Shown here: positions 53,353-62,886 of the stretch, piece by piece
How positions within the stretch are numbered: position 1 is the first letter of the stretch
Layout: the number at the start of each line of letters is the position of its first letter
Assembly: GCF_000018405.1 (NCBI RefSeq)
Contig: NC_009943.1
Coordinates: 1,615,001-1,679,000 of the forward strand
DNA: 64,000 bases
Source: Desulfosudis oleivorans Hxd3
Lineage (GTDB): Bacteria; Desulfobacterota; Desulfobacteria; Desulfobacterales; Desulfosudaceae
Direction of reading: 5' to 3'
Made by a program: the position numbers and the translations under genes
Notes under the pieces: model-generated
The model's input: only the letters and a program-made list of their open reading frames with translations
The model's database searches: none
Told to the model about the DNA's origin: nothing

Positions 53353-55149
53353 ATGAAAAAAGAACAGGAGTTGACCTCCACAGAGCGTCTTTTAAATAAA
53401 ATCAAAACCAGTGCGCCCGAATCTTCGGCCGCGCCGGCCTCCCGGCCGGATGCGATTCCTTCGGGCCCGGCCGCCACCTTCCGGCCCCGGCGGACCCCGG
53501 CGTTGTCCGCTACTCTTTTTCCCCGAGCGGCCAGGAGCGCACCCACCGGCATTATCTTCGGCAAGGAAGCCTTTTCCATCGTGACGCCCGGTACCGGCGT
53601 CGATGGCGGCGCCTATGTGGCCGATATTCTTAACATATCCTATCCGGACGGCGTCGATATTTTTTCCGAAGGATTTGGCGATATCATTTCCAAGGCCCTG
53701 GCCGGTCTGGATCCGGCCCGTCGTTCCCGTGTCTGGTGCGTACTGCCGGACAACCTGGTGGACATCCGCTACCTCAAGCTGCCCAGAACCACGGGTGACA
53801 ACCTGGCCAATGCCGCCTTCTGGAGTTACAAAAAAGAGGTGGTGGCCGATGAAAAAGACATTGTGTTTGATTACGAGGTGCTTGATGAAATAACCGAGCG
53901 GGGGGTTGCCAAGCTGGGGGTCTGCGCCTACAGCGTTCATAAGGACGTGGTGGCGCGAACCCGGGAAGTGCTGGAGGGGGCCGGCTGCGTTGTTGAGGGA
54001 ATTACGTCCGGGGCCTTTGCCCTTCAGACCCTGATCAAGAGCCGTGCCCTTCGGCCGGACATTGAAAACATCTGCTGCGTTCACGTGGGCCGGGAGGCGT
54101 CGGCCATTCATATCTTTTCCGGGGCCAGCCTGATGCTGGTGAGGCAGATCCGGGCCGGGCTGGCCAGCCTGGCCGAGGCCATGATGAGCGCCGGGGAAGG
54201 GGAGGAAGTGCTCCATCTTGAGAACGAGGGGCCGGGGGATACGGCAGTGGACCACCTGGTGCGGTACATGCGGGAGATGGGGGACGCGGCGGGAACGGAC
54301 GCGGACACACTTTTCCCGGCCCTTGGTCCGGCCGTGGAGCGGATCGGCCGGCAGGTCGAGCGCACCATCGCGTTTTTTCGCCAGAACATTCAGCCGGACC
54401 GCGTATCGGCCGTGCTGATTCACGGCGAGGTGGCCGGATACCGGCCCTTTGTCAGCGCCATTGCTGATCTGCTGGGCATTCCCGTCTACACGCCCGACGA
54501 TGTTCTGAGCTCGGACGTCCGGCTGCTCCATGCAAACCATCTCAAGCAGGAGGCCCAGTTCCTGTTTGGCCTGGGTCTTGTGCGGGCCTCCCTGGCCGTC
54601 ACGCCCAATATTCTTTTTACCGCCACGGACAAGCGGGCCTATCAGAAGGCCGCCATTGTCAACAAGGGTGCATGGGCCGTTTTTCTTCTGGCCCTGGCGG
54701 CCTGTATCGGCATGGTCTCCTGGCAGGGTCTGACCCTGGCGGGCCTGCACAACGAAAGAGGCCGGCTGGTTCAAGGAACGGATGCCGGGGCCGGTGGTCT
54801 GGACCAGGGGGTTTTAACCAGTATCTCGGCAAAGGTGGAGAGCCAGCAGAAAGTGCTGCGGGCCAAAACCGCCAAACTGGCCCCCAGGGTGCTGATTCAC
54901 GAAATGGTGGCGCTCACGCCGGAAAAGATCAAACTGTCGGGCATGACGCTGAGCCTGGCCGAGTCCCGGCAGATCGATTTTTCAGGTTATGTGCTGGGCA
55001 GCGCGTATGCCCAGGAGTCGGCCCTGGCGGCCTATGTCATGGACCTGAGCGCGTCCCCCCTGTTCGAACAGGTCCGGGTGAACCGCCGCGGCAAGGCCCA
55101 GCTGGACGGACAGGACGTTTTGGAATTTTCGGCGACCATCACACTGTAA
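53353..55149 (+). CDS. PilM-PilN fusion (MshI-like) pilus assembly protein
   Basis: 598 aa. Residues about 60-430 form a cytoplasmic PilM/GspL-like actin-fold domain. A single membrane helix (WAVFLLALAACIGMVSW, about 438-458) and a periplasmic PilN-type domain (about 460-598) follow. In most type IV pili PilM and PilN are separate genes; here they are one protein, as in MshI-like systems. First gene of the operon. Confidence 0.88.
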   Translation: MKKEQELTSTERLLNKIKTSAPESSAAPASRPDAIPSGPAATFRPRRTPALSATLFPRAARSAPTGIIFGKEAFSIVTPGTGVDGGAYVADILNISYPDGVDIFSEGFGDIISKALAGLDPARRSRVWCVLPDNLVDIRYLKLPRTTGDNLANAAFWSYKKEVVADEKDIVFDYEVLDEITERGVAKLGVCAYSVHKDVVARTREVLEGAGCVVEGITSGAFALQTLIKSRALRPDIENICCVHVGREASAIHIFSGASLMLVRQIRAGLASLAEAMMSAGEGEEVLHLENEGPGDTAVDHLVRYMREMGDAAGTDADTLFPALGPAVERIGRQVERTIAFFRQNIQPDRVSAVLIHGEVAGYRPFVSAIADLLGIPVYTPDDVLSSDVRLLHANHLKQEAQFLFGLGLVRASLAVTPNILFTATDKRAYQKAAIVNKGAWAVFLLALAACIGMVSWQGLTLAGLHNERGRLVQGTDAGAGGLDQGVLTSISAKVESQQKVLRAKTAKLAPRVLIHEMVALTPEKIKLSGMTLSLAESRQIDFSGYVLGSAYAQESALAAYVMDLSASPLFEQVRVNRRGKAQLDGQDVLEFSATITL

Positions 55150-55161
55150 GGACAAATGCGG

Positions 55162-55707
55162 ATGAACGGTCATGCAGTCCGGCAGAAATATAAACAGGCG
55201 CTGATTGTGGCGATCGTGGGGATGCTGGTGCTTTTCCTGGCGGCGTTCCTGCTGATCCGGCCCCTGGCAGGTAAAATTGATTTTGCCCGGCAGGAGATCG
55301 CCATGATTGAAGGCCAGTTTAAAGAACAGGAGATCCTTCACCCCGCCTACCAGGAACTGGTCAGGCAGCACGAGGATATGGCCGCGATCCTTGCCGATAT
55401 CGATGCCGGCACGGCCACACCGTTTCTGATCGATGCCGATATTACCCTGTTGCCCGAGGCCTTCCGGAATGCCCTTGGAAAGACAGGACTGACCCTGGAG
55501 ACCTGCGTGCCGGACCTGGCTTCCATTACGCAGGGGGAGTCTTCCTTTCTGCTGGATATCGGCTTTACCGGAAATTTTATACAGCTGCCGAAATGGTTTG
55601 ACATGCTGGAGATGGAACAGCGGGTCGTGGATGTTCGTCGCATGACCATCAGGCAGGACGGAAAAAAACAGTACGGCATGACCCTGTGGGTCAACATGGA
55701 CCGGTGA
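55162..55707 (+). CDS. PilO/MshJ-like pilus alignment protein
   Basis: 181 aa. An N-terminal membrane anchor (about 13-35), a coiled coil (about 40-80) and a ferredoxin-like domain ending MTIRQDGKKQYGMTLWVNM are typical of PilO. ATG 55162 is chosen since AAGGA is 9 bases upstream. Confidence 0.85.
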   Translation: MNGHAVRQKYKQALIVAIVGMLVLFLAAFLLIRPLAGKIDFARQEIAMIEGQFKEQEILHPAYQELVRQHEDMAAILADIDAGTATPFLIDADITLLPEAFRNALGKTGLTLETCVPDLASITQGESSFLLDIGFTGNFIQLPKWFDMLEMEQRVVDVRRMTIRQDGKKQYGMTLWVNMDR

Positions 55708-55708
55708 T

Positions 55709-56233
55709 ATGACGCTTCGGGAAAAAATTATTGTGGTGCTGGCGGGAATCGCCCTTTTATATGGCGCCTATGAGCTGGGCTTGAAAAACCTGTTTTCCGG
55801 CGCCGGCGATAAAATAGCGCAAACGGCCGCTCCCCGGACGGATGCGGGCCTTTCGGGTTTTACAATGGAACTGGCGGCACGGACCGGCCATTCAGGGCTG
55901 TCGGACAGGGAACAGTATATTCTTGATCATCGGCACAGCCGGTGGGACACGGATCCCTTTGTGGCGCCGGAGACCCTGGCCGCCATGCGAAATCCCGAGA
56001 GCGGCGGAACAACCAGCGACAGCGGCCAGACCCGTTTTGTCTATTCCGGGTATATTGCCATCGGGAATGTGAGACTGGCCGTGATCAACGGCCGGGAATA
56101 CGAGGAGGGGGAGCGGCTGGTTGACGGCGGCTACGTGTTGCGCCGCATTCAGCCGACCCGGGTGGTGCTGTCGGGTGACGGCGGCGGAGAGGTGACCGTA
56201 AAGCTGAAGGAAATCGACGTAAAGGTGGAATAA
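55709..56233 (+). CDS. PilP/MshK-like pilus lipo- or anchor protein
   Basis: 174 aa with an N-terminal membrane segment (about 7-23). The C-terminal beta-rich domain (FVYSGYIAIGNVRLAVING, GYVLRRIQPTRVVLS) resembles PilP/GspC homology regions that link the inner platform to the secretin. Begins right after the previous stop. Confidence 0.8.
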   Translation: MTLREKIIVVLAGIALLYGAYELGLKNLFSGAGDKIAQTAAPRTDAGLSGFTMELAARTGHSGLSDREQYILDHRHSRWDTDPFVAPETLAAMRNPESGGTTSDSGQTRFVYSGYIAIGNVRLAVINGREYEEGERLVDGGYVLRRIQPTRVVLSGDGGGEVTVKLKEIDVKVE

Positions 56234-57879
56234 TGATGATGGAAAATCAGTGGGGGGCAAGAATGGGCCGGCGTGTCCTGTGGATTTGCCTGGTGGCTCT
56301 GTGTGTGTCGTGGGGATGCGCAAAAGACCGGTCGGCGGTGCAGCAGCAGGACTTCCTGGAAAAATGGCAGGCCCGGGCCGAGGCCTCAAAGGGGTATTCG
56401 CCGGGTCCGTCGCCGGACATGGAAAGCCTGGCTGTGGTGGAAGCCGCTGAAGAAAAAGGCAATGCCATCGAGACCATTGACGTCAAGCCCGGTTACAAGC
56501 TGGGCGCGGAAGACGGCAACGCCCTGATCGGCCTCGAGGAGCTGCCCGACACGCCGGTGACCATTCACATGACAGACACCGATATCGCCGTTATCCTTCG
56601 GGCGCTGACCAAGGCCGCCGGCAAAAACATCATCATCGGCGCCGGTGTGAGCGGCCGGGCCAACATCAATGCCGAGGGCGTGCCGTGGAAGGAAGCCTTT
56701 GCCGGCCTGCTGCGGACCCACGGGCTGACCTACAACCGCATCGGCGACACCCTGCGCATCAAGACCCTGGCCGATATTCAGCAGGATTTTGCCATTGAAA
56801 ACGCATACCGCAAGCAGCAGGGCGAGCGCAGTGTCACCCAGGTGTTTTTTCTGAAGTATTCTGAGGCCGCTGACGTGGCCAACCTGCTCAAGCCGGTCAC
56901 GGCCCGGGCGGCATCGGCGGAAGGTGTAAAAGAGGCACAGCAGAGCGTTGTGGTGGACAAGCGGAACAACGCGGTGATCGTGCATACACCCCTGCCCGGT
57001 ATCGAACAGTGCGCGGCCCTGATTCGGCAGATCGACCGGCCCACCCGGCAGGTGCTGATCGAGGCCCATATCGTGGAGACCTCCAAGGATACGGCCCGTC
57101 AGCTGGGCATCCAGTGGGGCGGCGTGGCCAAGGACAAGCAGCACAGCTGGTTTACCGGGGCCACAGAAGGGCCCGCGGGCCAAACCCTGTTTGACGCCAA
57201 CGGTGTCCCGGTGGCGGCCAACCCCACCGGTAACTGGGCCGCCAATTTCCCGGCCAGCCTGGGCAACACAGGACTTTCCCTTGGTTATATTTACCAGGAC
57301 CTGGGCCAGAGCCTGATCGCGGCCCAGCTTACGGCCCTTGAGGAGGATGGGAAGCTGAACATTCTCTCCTCGCCCTCCATCACTACTTTAGACAACAGCG
57401 CGGCGGTGATCGAAAGCGGCCGGGATGTCCCCTTCCAGACCGTGGAAGACAACGAGGTAAACATCGAGTGGAAAAAAGCGGTGTTAAGCCTTGCGGTGAC
57501 GCCCCACATCATCGACGCTTCAACCCTGCGCGTTAAAATCAAAACCCACAAGGACGAGCTGGATTGGTCCAACGCGGTCCTGACCGACGGCAACCCCACC
57601 ATTATCACCAAGAACGCGGAAACCGAGATGATCCTGTTTGACGGCCAGACCACGGTGATCGGCGGTCTTAACAAACAGTCGTCGTCCCAGAGCCAGTTCG
57701 GGGTTCCGCTGCTGGGCCGCATACCGATCCTGGGTTTTTTCTTCCGGTCCACGAGCCGGTCCAATGACATGGAAGAGGTGCTGATTTTTATCACGCCGCA
57801 CATTCTGGAACCCTATACCGCCGCCACTGGCGCGGGAGCCGACAAGGAGAAAACGGTTGCGCCGGGCGGGGATTCCTGA
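56233..57879 (+). CDS. Secretin (PilQ/MshL-type outer membrane channel)
   Basis: 548 aa. Lipoprotein-like signal (SWGC), N-terminal STN domain (about 90-180), N-domain repeats, and the secretin homology domain with VLIEAHIVETSKDTARQLGIQWG and VPLLGRIPILGFFFRS. Forms the outer-membrane ring for the pilus. ATG 56263 (MGRRVLW) is a possible shorter start. Confidence 0.93.
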   Translation: MMMENQWGARMGRRVLWICLVALCVSWGCAKDRSAVQQQDFLEKWQARAEASKGYSPGPSPDMESLAVVEAAEEKGNAIETIDVKPGYKLGAEDGNALIGLEELPDTPVTIHMTDTDIAVILRALTKAAGKNIIIGAGVSGRANINAEGVPWKEAFAGLLRTHGLTYNRIGDTLRIKTLADIQQDFAIENAYRKQQGERSVTQVFFLKYSEAADVANLLKPVTARAASAEGVKEAQQSVVVDKRNNAVIVHTPLPGIEQCAALIRQIDRPTRQVLIEAHIVETSKDTARQLGIQWGGVAKDKQHSWFTGATEGPAGQTLFDANGVPVAANPTGNWAANFPASLGNTGLSLGYIYQDLGQSLIAAQLTALEEDGKLNILSSPSITTLDNSAAVIESGRDVPFQTVEDNEVNIEWKKAVLSLAVTPHIIDASTLRVKIKTHKDELDWSNAVLTDGNPTIITKNAETEMILFDGQTTVIGGLNKQSSSQSQFGVPLLGRIPILGFFFRSTSRSNDMEEVLIFITPHILEPYTAATGAGADKEKTVAPGGDS

Positions 57880-57882
57880 TCC

Positions 57883-59175
57883 ATGGACTATTTCAACCTG
57901 TTGCAGTTAAAACGGGAGCCCTTTTCCAACGCGCCTGATCCTGACCTGTTTTTTCCCTCTTTTGCCCATCATGACTGCATGCAGAAGGTGGAACTGGCCG
58001 TTCGCCTGCGGCGGGGCCTTAACGTGGTTGTCGGCGATGTGGGTACGGGCAAAACCACCCTGTGCCGGACCCTGATACGCCGCCTTGCTGAAGATAAAAA
58101 AATTCATTCCCATCTTTTTCTGGACCCGGCCTTTTCTTCACCAGGAGAGTTTTTATCGGCTTTGCTGTTTGCCTTTACCGGCACGGCCCAGGACGCGCGG
58201 TCCGACGAAAATATGCTCAAGGAACGGGTTAAAAATTTTCTGTTTTTGGCCTGCGCGGAAAATGAAGAGATTCACCTGGTGATTTTAGACGAAGGCCAGA
58301 AGCTTCCCGGCTTTGCCTTAGAGATTCTGCGGGAGCTGCTCAATTATGAGACCAACGAGCACAAGCTGCTGCAGATTGTTATTTTTGCCCAGCCGGAACT
58401 GGAACAGGTGATGGAGGCGCGGGAAAATTTCAAGGACCGGGTCAACCTGTTTTACCGGCTGGGGCCGTTGAGTTTCAGGGAGACGGTGGGGTTTATCCGG
58501 TTTCGTATCACCCGGGCGTCGGACGGCCGGGCGGCGGTCTCCTTTACGCCCCTGGCCCTGTGGCGTATTTACAGGCTTTCCAGGGGATATCCCCGGAAGA
58601 TCATTCACCTGTGTCACCAGGTGCTGCTGGCATTGATCATTCAGAACAAGACCCGGGTGACATCCGGCCTGGTCAACGTGTCGGCCCATCGCACCACGCG
58701 TGAGGTACTGGTGCGGCGGCCCCCGGCGGCGCCCCTGGTGGCCGGTATTCTTGTGGGGTTTGTGCTGATTGCCGGCGGACTTTTCCTGCTTCCACAGGGA
58801 AGGGCTGACAAAGAGACGGTCTCTTTTACTGCCGTCGAACCGTCCGGCAACAGTCAACAGGAAACGACCCCGGCTCAGGAAACCGCTGTTTCGGCAACAG
58901 CATCTTTAACGGTTGACCCGACACCGGAAACCGGGCCGGCGCCAACGTCGCCGTTGGTGGTGGAGGAGACGGCTCCGGTCCTGTCCGAGAAAACGGCGCC
59001 GGTTTTGGAAGCAGTGACTGTCGAGTTGCCACGAAAGGTCAAAAGGCCACGGCTTTCAAAGATTATGGTAATAAAACCCCAGGCGGAAAAGCCGGCAGAC
59101 GGCGTGCCCGCCGTTATTTCGGCCACGGACCGGCCGGATGACGGGGCCCTGCCCGGTGACGGATCCGCAGAGTAA
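57883..59175 (+). CDS. ExeA/MshM-like AAA ATPase
   Basis: 430 aa. NLLQLKREPFSNAPDPDLFF starts the ExeA fold, Walker A GDVGTGKTT (47-55), Walker B LVILDEGQKL. A membrane helix near 285-303 precedes a Pro/Thr-rich periplasmic tail. In MSHA and type II systems such proteins help secretin assembly. Confidence 0.9.
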   Translation: MDYFNLLQLKREPFSNAPDPDLFFPSFAHHDCMQKVELAVRLRRGLNVVVGDVGTGKTTLCRTLIRRLAEDKKIHSHLFLDPAFSSPGEFLSALLFAFTGTAQDARSDENMLKERVKNFLFLACAENEEIHLVILDEGQKLPGFALEILRELLNYETNEHKLLQIVIFAQPELEQVMEARENFKDRVNLFYRLGPLSFRETVGFIRFRITRASDGRAAVSFTPLALWRIYRLSRGYPRKIIHLCHQVLLALIIQNKTRVTSGLVNVSAHRTTREVLVRRPPAAPLVAGILVGFVLIAGGLFLLPQGRADKETVSFTAVEPSGNSQQETTPAQETAVSATASLTVDPTPETGPAPTSPLVVEETAPVLSEKTAPVLEAVTVELPRKVKRPRLSKIMVIKPQAEKPADGVPAVISATDRPDDGALPGDGSAE

Positions 59176-59200
59176 TCAACAGAGGAGAGGCTTGACAATC

Positions 59201-60934
59201 ATGCCTGAAGCAGGAGAACTGAGCGGCAAACGCACGCGGAAAAAACTCGGCGAAATGCTGGTGGACGCCGGCTATCTGACCGAGGAGCGACTGACCGGCT
59301 ATGTGGCGGCCCAGAAGCGCTCCGGTTTGAAGTTGGGCCAGTTCCTCATTCGGGAGGGAGTGGTCAGCGAATCCATGATCGTGGACCTGGTCTCCCGGCA
59401 GGCCGGTATTCAGCGGTTTGACCCGGCCGAGTTTCCCGTGACCATGGAACTGGCGAAGAGCCTGGCAGAAACCGTGTCCCGCAAATACGGCGCGGTGCCT
59501 TTGCGGCGGGGCAACCACCTCCTGCTGGTGGCCATGACCGACCCCCTGGACATTCGCTCCCTGGATGCCATTGAGGACGAGTGCGACCTGGAGGTGGAAC
59601 CCGTGATCTGCACGGAACAGGAGTTCTCCCACCTGTTTACCCAGGTTTACGGAACCCGCATCGACGGTTTTGCCGGAGAGGGATACGACCTGACCGAGAC
59701 CATGGACTACGGAGAAGACGAGGAACCGGCAGACGCCGGGGCCACGGAAATATCCTCTTTGCAGCACATGGCCGAGGAGGCCCCGGTGGTGCGGCTGGTC
59801 AACGCCCTGCTGGCCCAGGCGGTGCGGCAGGGTGCCAGTGATATTCACATCAGCCCGGAAAAGCGCTACGTCCAGGTGCGGCTGCGTGTCGATGGTGTTC
59901 TGCACGAGGTGCCGGCCCCGCCCAAGACCTTGTTTCTCTCGATTGTCTCCCGGCTCAAGATTCTGGCCAACCTGGACATCTCGGTCTCCAGAATTCCCCA
60001 GGACGGCCGCTTTACCGTGAAGATCGAGAACAAGGAGATCAACATCCGGGTTTCCACCATTCCCACCATTTACGGGGAAAATGTGGTGCTGCGGCTGCTG
60101 GACACCTCCGGCGGCGTCTACACCCTGGACCAGCTGGGCATGGCTTCTGAAGACCAGGAAAAGCTCAAGCGCAACATTCAGAAACCCTACGGCATGATCC
60201 TGGCCACCGGGCCCACGGGCAGCGGCAAAAGCACCTCCCTGTTTGCCATGATCAACCGGATCAACAAGCCGGACATCAACATCATCACCCTGGAAGACCC
60301 GGTGGAGTATCGTATCGAAAAGATCCGCCAGGCCCAGTTGAACCGGCGGGCCGGCATGACCTTTGCCAGCGGCCTGCGCTCCATTTTGCGCCAGGACCCG
60401 GACGTGATTATGGTGGGCGAAATTCGCGACGGCGAAACCGCCCAGGTGGCCACCCAGGCGGCCCTCACCGGCCACATGGTTTTCAGCACCGTTCACACCA
60501 ACGACGCGGCCGGCGCCATCACCCGGTTTATCGACATGGGGGTGGAGCCCTTTTTGGTCTCGTCGGTGATGCTGGTCTCCATGGCCCAGCGGCTGGTTCG
60601 CAAAGTGTGTGAAGACTGCGCCGAACCCTACCAGCCGCCTCATGAAGCGCTGGTCTTCATGGGCCTGGAAAACGCGAAAAAAGCCACGTTCAAGCGGGGA
60701 AAAGGATGCGCCTACTGCATGAACACCGGATACAGAGGCCGCACCGGCATCTACGAGATTCTGGAAATTGATGACGATGTGCGGGAGATGATCGTGTCTC
60801 GGGCCACTTCCCACCAGATCACAAGGGCCGCGGTTACTGCCGGCAAGCTTCAGACCCTGAAGCAGGACGCGGCCCGCAAGGCGGCCCTGGGCATTACCAC
60901 TGTTGAGGAGGCGGCCAAGGGTGTTATGGGATAG
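59201..60934 (+). CDS. Type IV pilus extension ATPase (PilB/GspE/MshE)
   Basis: 577 aa. N-terminal MshEN/GspE-N domain, then the C-terminal ATPase with Walker A GPTGSGKSTS, Asp box EDPVEYR, Walker B VIMVGEIRDGETA, His box and a four-Cys zinc motif (CEDC ... CAYC). Powers pilus extension. ATG 59201 leaves a 25-base gap to the preceding gene. Confidence 0.95.
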   Translation: MPEAGELSGKRTRKKLGEMLVDAGYLTEERLTGYVAAQKRSGLKLGQFLIREGVVSESMIVDLVSRQAGIQRFDPAEFPVTMELAKSLAETVSRKYGAVPLRRGNHLLLVAMTDPLDIRSLDAIEDECDLEVEPVICTEQEFSHLFTQVYGTRIDGFAGEGYDLTETMDYGEDEEPADAGATEISSLQHMAEEAPVVRLVNALLAQAVRQGASDIHISPEKRYVQVRLRVDGVLHEVPAPPKTLFLSIVSRLKILANLDISVSRIPQDGRFTVKIENKEINIRVSTIPTIYGENVVLRLLDTSGGVYTLDQLGMASEDQEKLKRNIQKPYGMILATGPTGSGKSTSLFAMINRINKPDINIITLEDPVEYRIEKIRQAQLNRRAGMTFASGLRSILRQDPDVIMVGEIRDGETAQVATQAALTGHMVFSTVHTNDAAGAITRFIDMGVEPFLVSSVMLVSMAQRLVRKVCEDCAEPYQPPHEALVFMGLENAKKATFKRGKGCAYCMNTGYRGRTGIYEILEIDDDVREMIVSRATSHQITRAAVTAGKLQTLKQDAARKAALGITTVEEAAKGVMG

Positions 60935-60940
60935 GTTGAT

Positions 60941-62158
60941 ATGACGCTTTACAGCTACAGCGCGCTTACCGAAAGCGGCAACAAGATCACCGGGCAGATG
61001 GAGGCCGACAACGTGGAGGGCGTCTCCCAGTCTCTGGCCCTGAAGGGATACATTCCCCTGGATGTCCGGCGGAGCACCCGGCAGCGGGGAGACCGGCTGA
61101 ACGCCGTTATGGCGGGGCTTCTCTCTCCGGTGGGGTCCAGGGACGTGGTGCTTTTTACCAAGCAGTTCAAGACCATGCTGGTGGCCGGGGTCCCTATTAT
61201 CAATATATTCCAGACCCTGGAAAACCAGACCGAAAACCGGCAGCTGCGCAACGCCATCATTGAAATGAGCCGGGACATCAAGGAGGGGGCCAGCCTTTAC
61301 GACGCCTTTAAAAAACACCCGGCCATCTTTTCGCCGCTTTACTGCAGCATGCTCAAGGCCGGCGAGTCTTCCGGCTCCTTGGTGGACGTGGTGACCCGGC
61401 TGATCTACATCATCGAGCATGAGGCCAAGGTGAAGGCCGACATCCGGTCCGCCATGTTCTACCCGGCCATCGTGGTCTCGTTTTTGGGTGTCGCCTTTGT
61501 GGTGCTGCTGATGTTCGTGATTCCCAAATTTGTTACCATCTTCCAGCGGGCCGGCATTGATCTGCCCCTGCCCACAAGAATCTGCCTGGTCCTTTACACC
61601 TTTCTTTCTTCGGCCTGGCCCTATCTCCTGGTGATGGCTGTGGCCGGCGGGGTCCTGCTGGTTCGATATCTAAAAACCGAACAGGGCCGGTTTGTAAGAG
61701 ACACGGTGCTGCTGAAAATTCCCCTGATCGGGGACCTGGTGCTAAAAGGGGCCATGTCCCGGTTTGCCAGCATCTTTTCCATTCTGCAGTACAGCGGCGT
61801 GGCCGTGCTGGAGTCCATGTCCATCCTGGGAGATACCCTGGGAAACGCCGTGATCCGTCGCCAGCTGGCCAACATCAGCGACCGGATTCGGGAGGGCCGG
61901 GGCATTTCCGAGCCTCTGCGCCGGGCAAAATATTTTCCCCCCATGGTGATCAACATGATCGCCATTGGAGAAGAATCCGGCAACCTGGAGGACATGCTCT
62001 CCCAGATTTCGGTCCATTACGACTCCGAGGTGGAGTATGCCACCAAACAGCTGGCCGATGCCCTGGGCCCGTTTCTTACCGTTGCCCTGGCCGTGGTGGT
62101 GGGGTTTTTTGCCCTGGCCATCTTTCTGCCCATGTGGGATTTGACCAAGATGGTGTGA
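60941..62158 (+). CDS. Inner-membrane platform protein (PilC/GspF/MshG)
   Basis: 405 aa with two GspF domains and three membrane segments (about 168-190, 220-242, 373-397). KQFKTMLVAGVPI and the matching IGEESGNLEDML motifs are typical. Starts 6 bases after the ATPase. Confidence 0.95.
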   Translation: MTLYSYSALTESGNKITGQMEADNVEGVSQSLALKGYIPLDVRRSTRQRGDRLNAVMAGLLSPVGSRDVVLFTKQFKTMLVAGVPIINIFQTLENQTENRQLRNAIIEMSRDIKEGASLYDAFKKHPAIFSPLYCSMLKAGESSGSLVDVVTRLIYIIEHEAKVKADIRSAMFYPAIVVSFLGVAFVVLLMFVIPKFVTIFQRAGIDLPLPTRICLVLYTFLSSAWPYLLVMAVAGGVLLVRYLKTEQGRFVRDTVLLKIPLIGDLVLKGAMSRFASIFSILQYSGVAVLESMSILGDTLGNAVIRRQLANISDRIREGRGISEPLRRAKYFPPMVINMIAIGEESGNLEDMLSQISVHYDSEVEYATKQLADALGPFLTVALAVVVGFFALAIFLPMWDLTKMV

Positions 62159-62200
62159 TGATTCTTGACGGATTTTAACTTTTTGCGACTTCATCCTTAC

Positions 62201-62228
62201 TTGTTAATTTAAAAATATCTGTTATAAT
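62201..62228 (+). promoter_or_regulatory. Sigma70-type promoter of the pilin gene
   Basis: TTGTTA (62201-62206) and TATAAT (62223-62228), 16-base spacer, 63 bases before the pilin start. Allows separate high pilin expression. Confidence 0.65.
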
Positions 62229-62291
62229 CAGATATCTTTGTAAAACAAACAATCGTTACCGGAAGACAACCAACCATAAAAGGAGTGCGCC

Positions 62292-62705
62292 ATGAAAAAA
62301 TTTGAAAAAAAACTTTTGGGCAACCAGGGCGGGTTTACCCTGATTGAAATCATTGCCGTGCTCGTGATCCTGGGTATTCTGGCTGCTGTGGCCGTGCCCA
62401 AGTTCATGGACCTGACCGATGATGCCAATGAAAAGGCCTTTGAGGGCGCTGCGGCCGCGGCCTTTTCCAACGCCACGCTTTCTTATTCTCGCTTTGTGCT
62501 GAGAAACGACGCGGCACCGAACAATATTAATAACACACCGGCATGGACTGACGGAACCAACAGCGTTACCATTGAGGACGAGCTTGGGGATTATACGATT
62601 GACAGTATAAGTTATAACGGCTCAGCCACCCCTCCCGTGCTGAGAATAACTGTAGAGAAGACGGAAACTTCTGTAACCTTCACCAAATCCTTCAACCTGC
62701 CATAA
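62292..62705 (+). CDS. Type IV prepilin (major pilin-like, MshA class)
   Basis: 137 aa. Leader MKKFEKKLLGNQGG ends at the prepilin peptidase site G|FTLIE, with Glu5 of the mature protein and the long hydrophobic helix IIAVLVILGILAAVAVPKF. The rest is a short beta-rich head with no cysteines. Own promoter and terminator. Confidence 0.95.
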   Translation: MKKFEKKLLGNQGGFTLIEIIAVLVILGILAAVAVPKFMDLTDDANEKAFEGAAAAAFSNATLSYSRFVLRNDAAPNNINNTPAWTDGTNSVTIEDELGDYTIDSISYNGSATPPVLRITVEKTETSVTFTKSFNLP

Positions 62706-62743
62706 CCTGGCTGTCTTATTCTGTCCGTTTTCTGAACTTTCCT

Positions 62744-62787
62744 GGCGATGGCGTTGAACCTAGGCGGTTTGGCGCCATCGCCTTTTT
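62744..62787 (+). terminator. Rho-independent terminator of the pilin gene
   Basis: Perfect 10-bp stem GGCGATGGCG (62744-62753) and CGCCATCGCC (62773-62782) followed by TTTTT. Confidence 0.85.
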
Positions 62788-62886
62788 GTTTGCCTTGGCC
62801 GGGCTGCTGGCATACTATGCTGGCAGACGTCATGCGGGGTTCCCCCACAAACATGCTGTAAAACCGACCCAACAGGACCGGCGGTC

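Noticed and set aside
59114-61420. 768-aa antisense frame over the pilus ATPase and platform genes
   Set aside because: Shadow frame; no domains and opposite to strongly supported genes.
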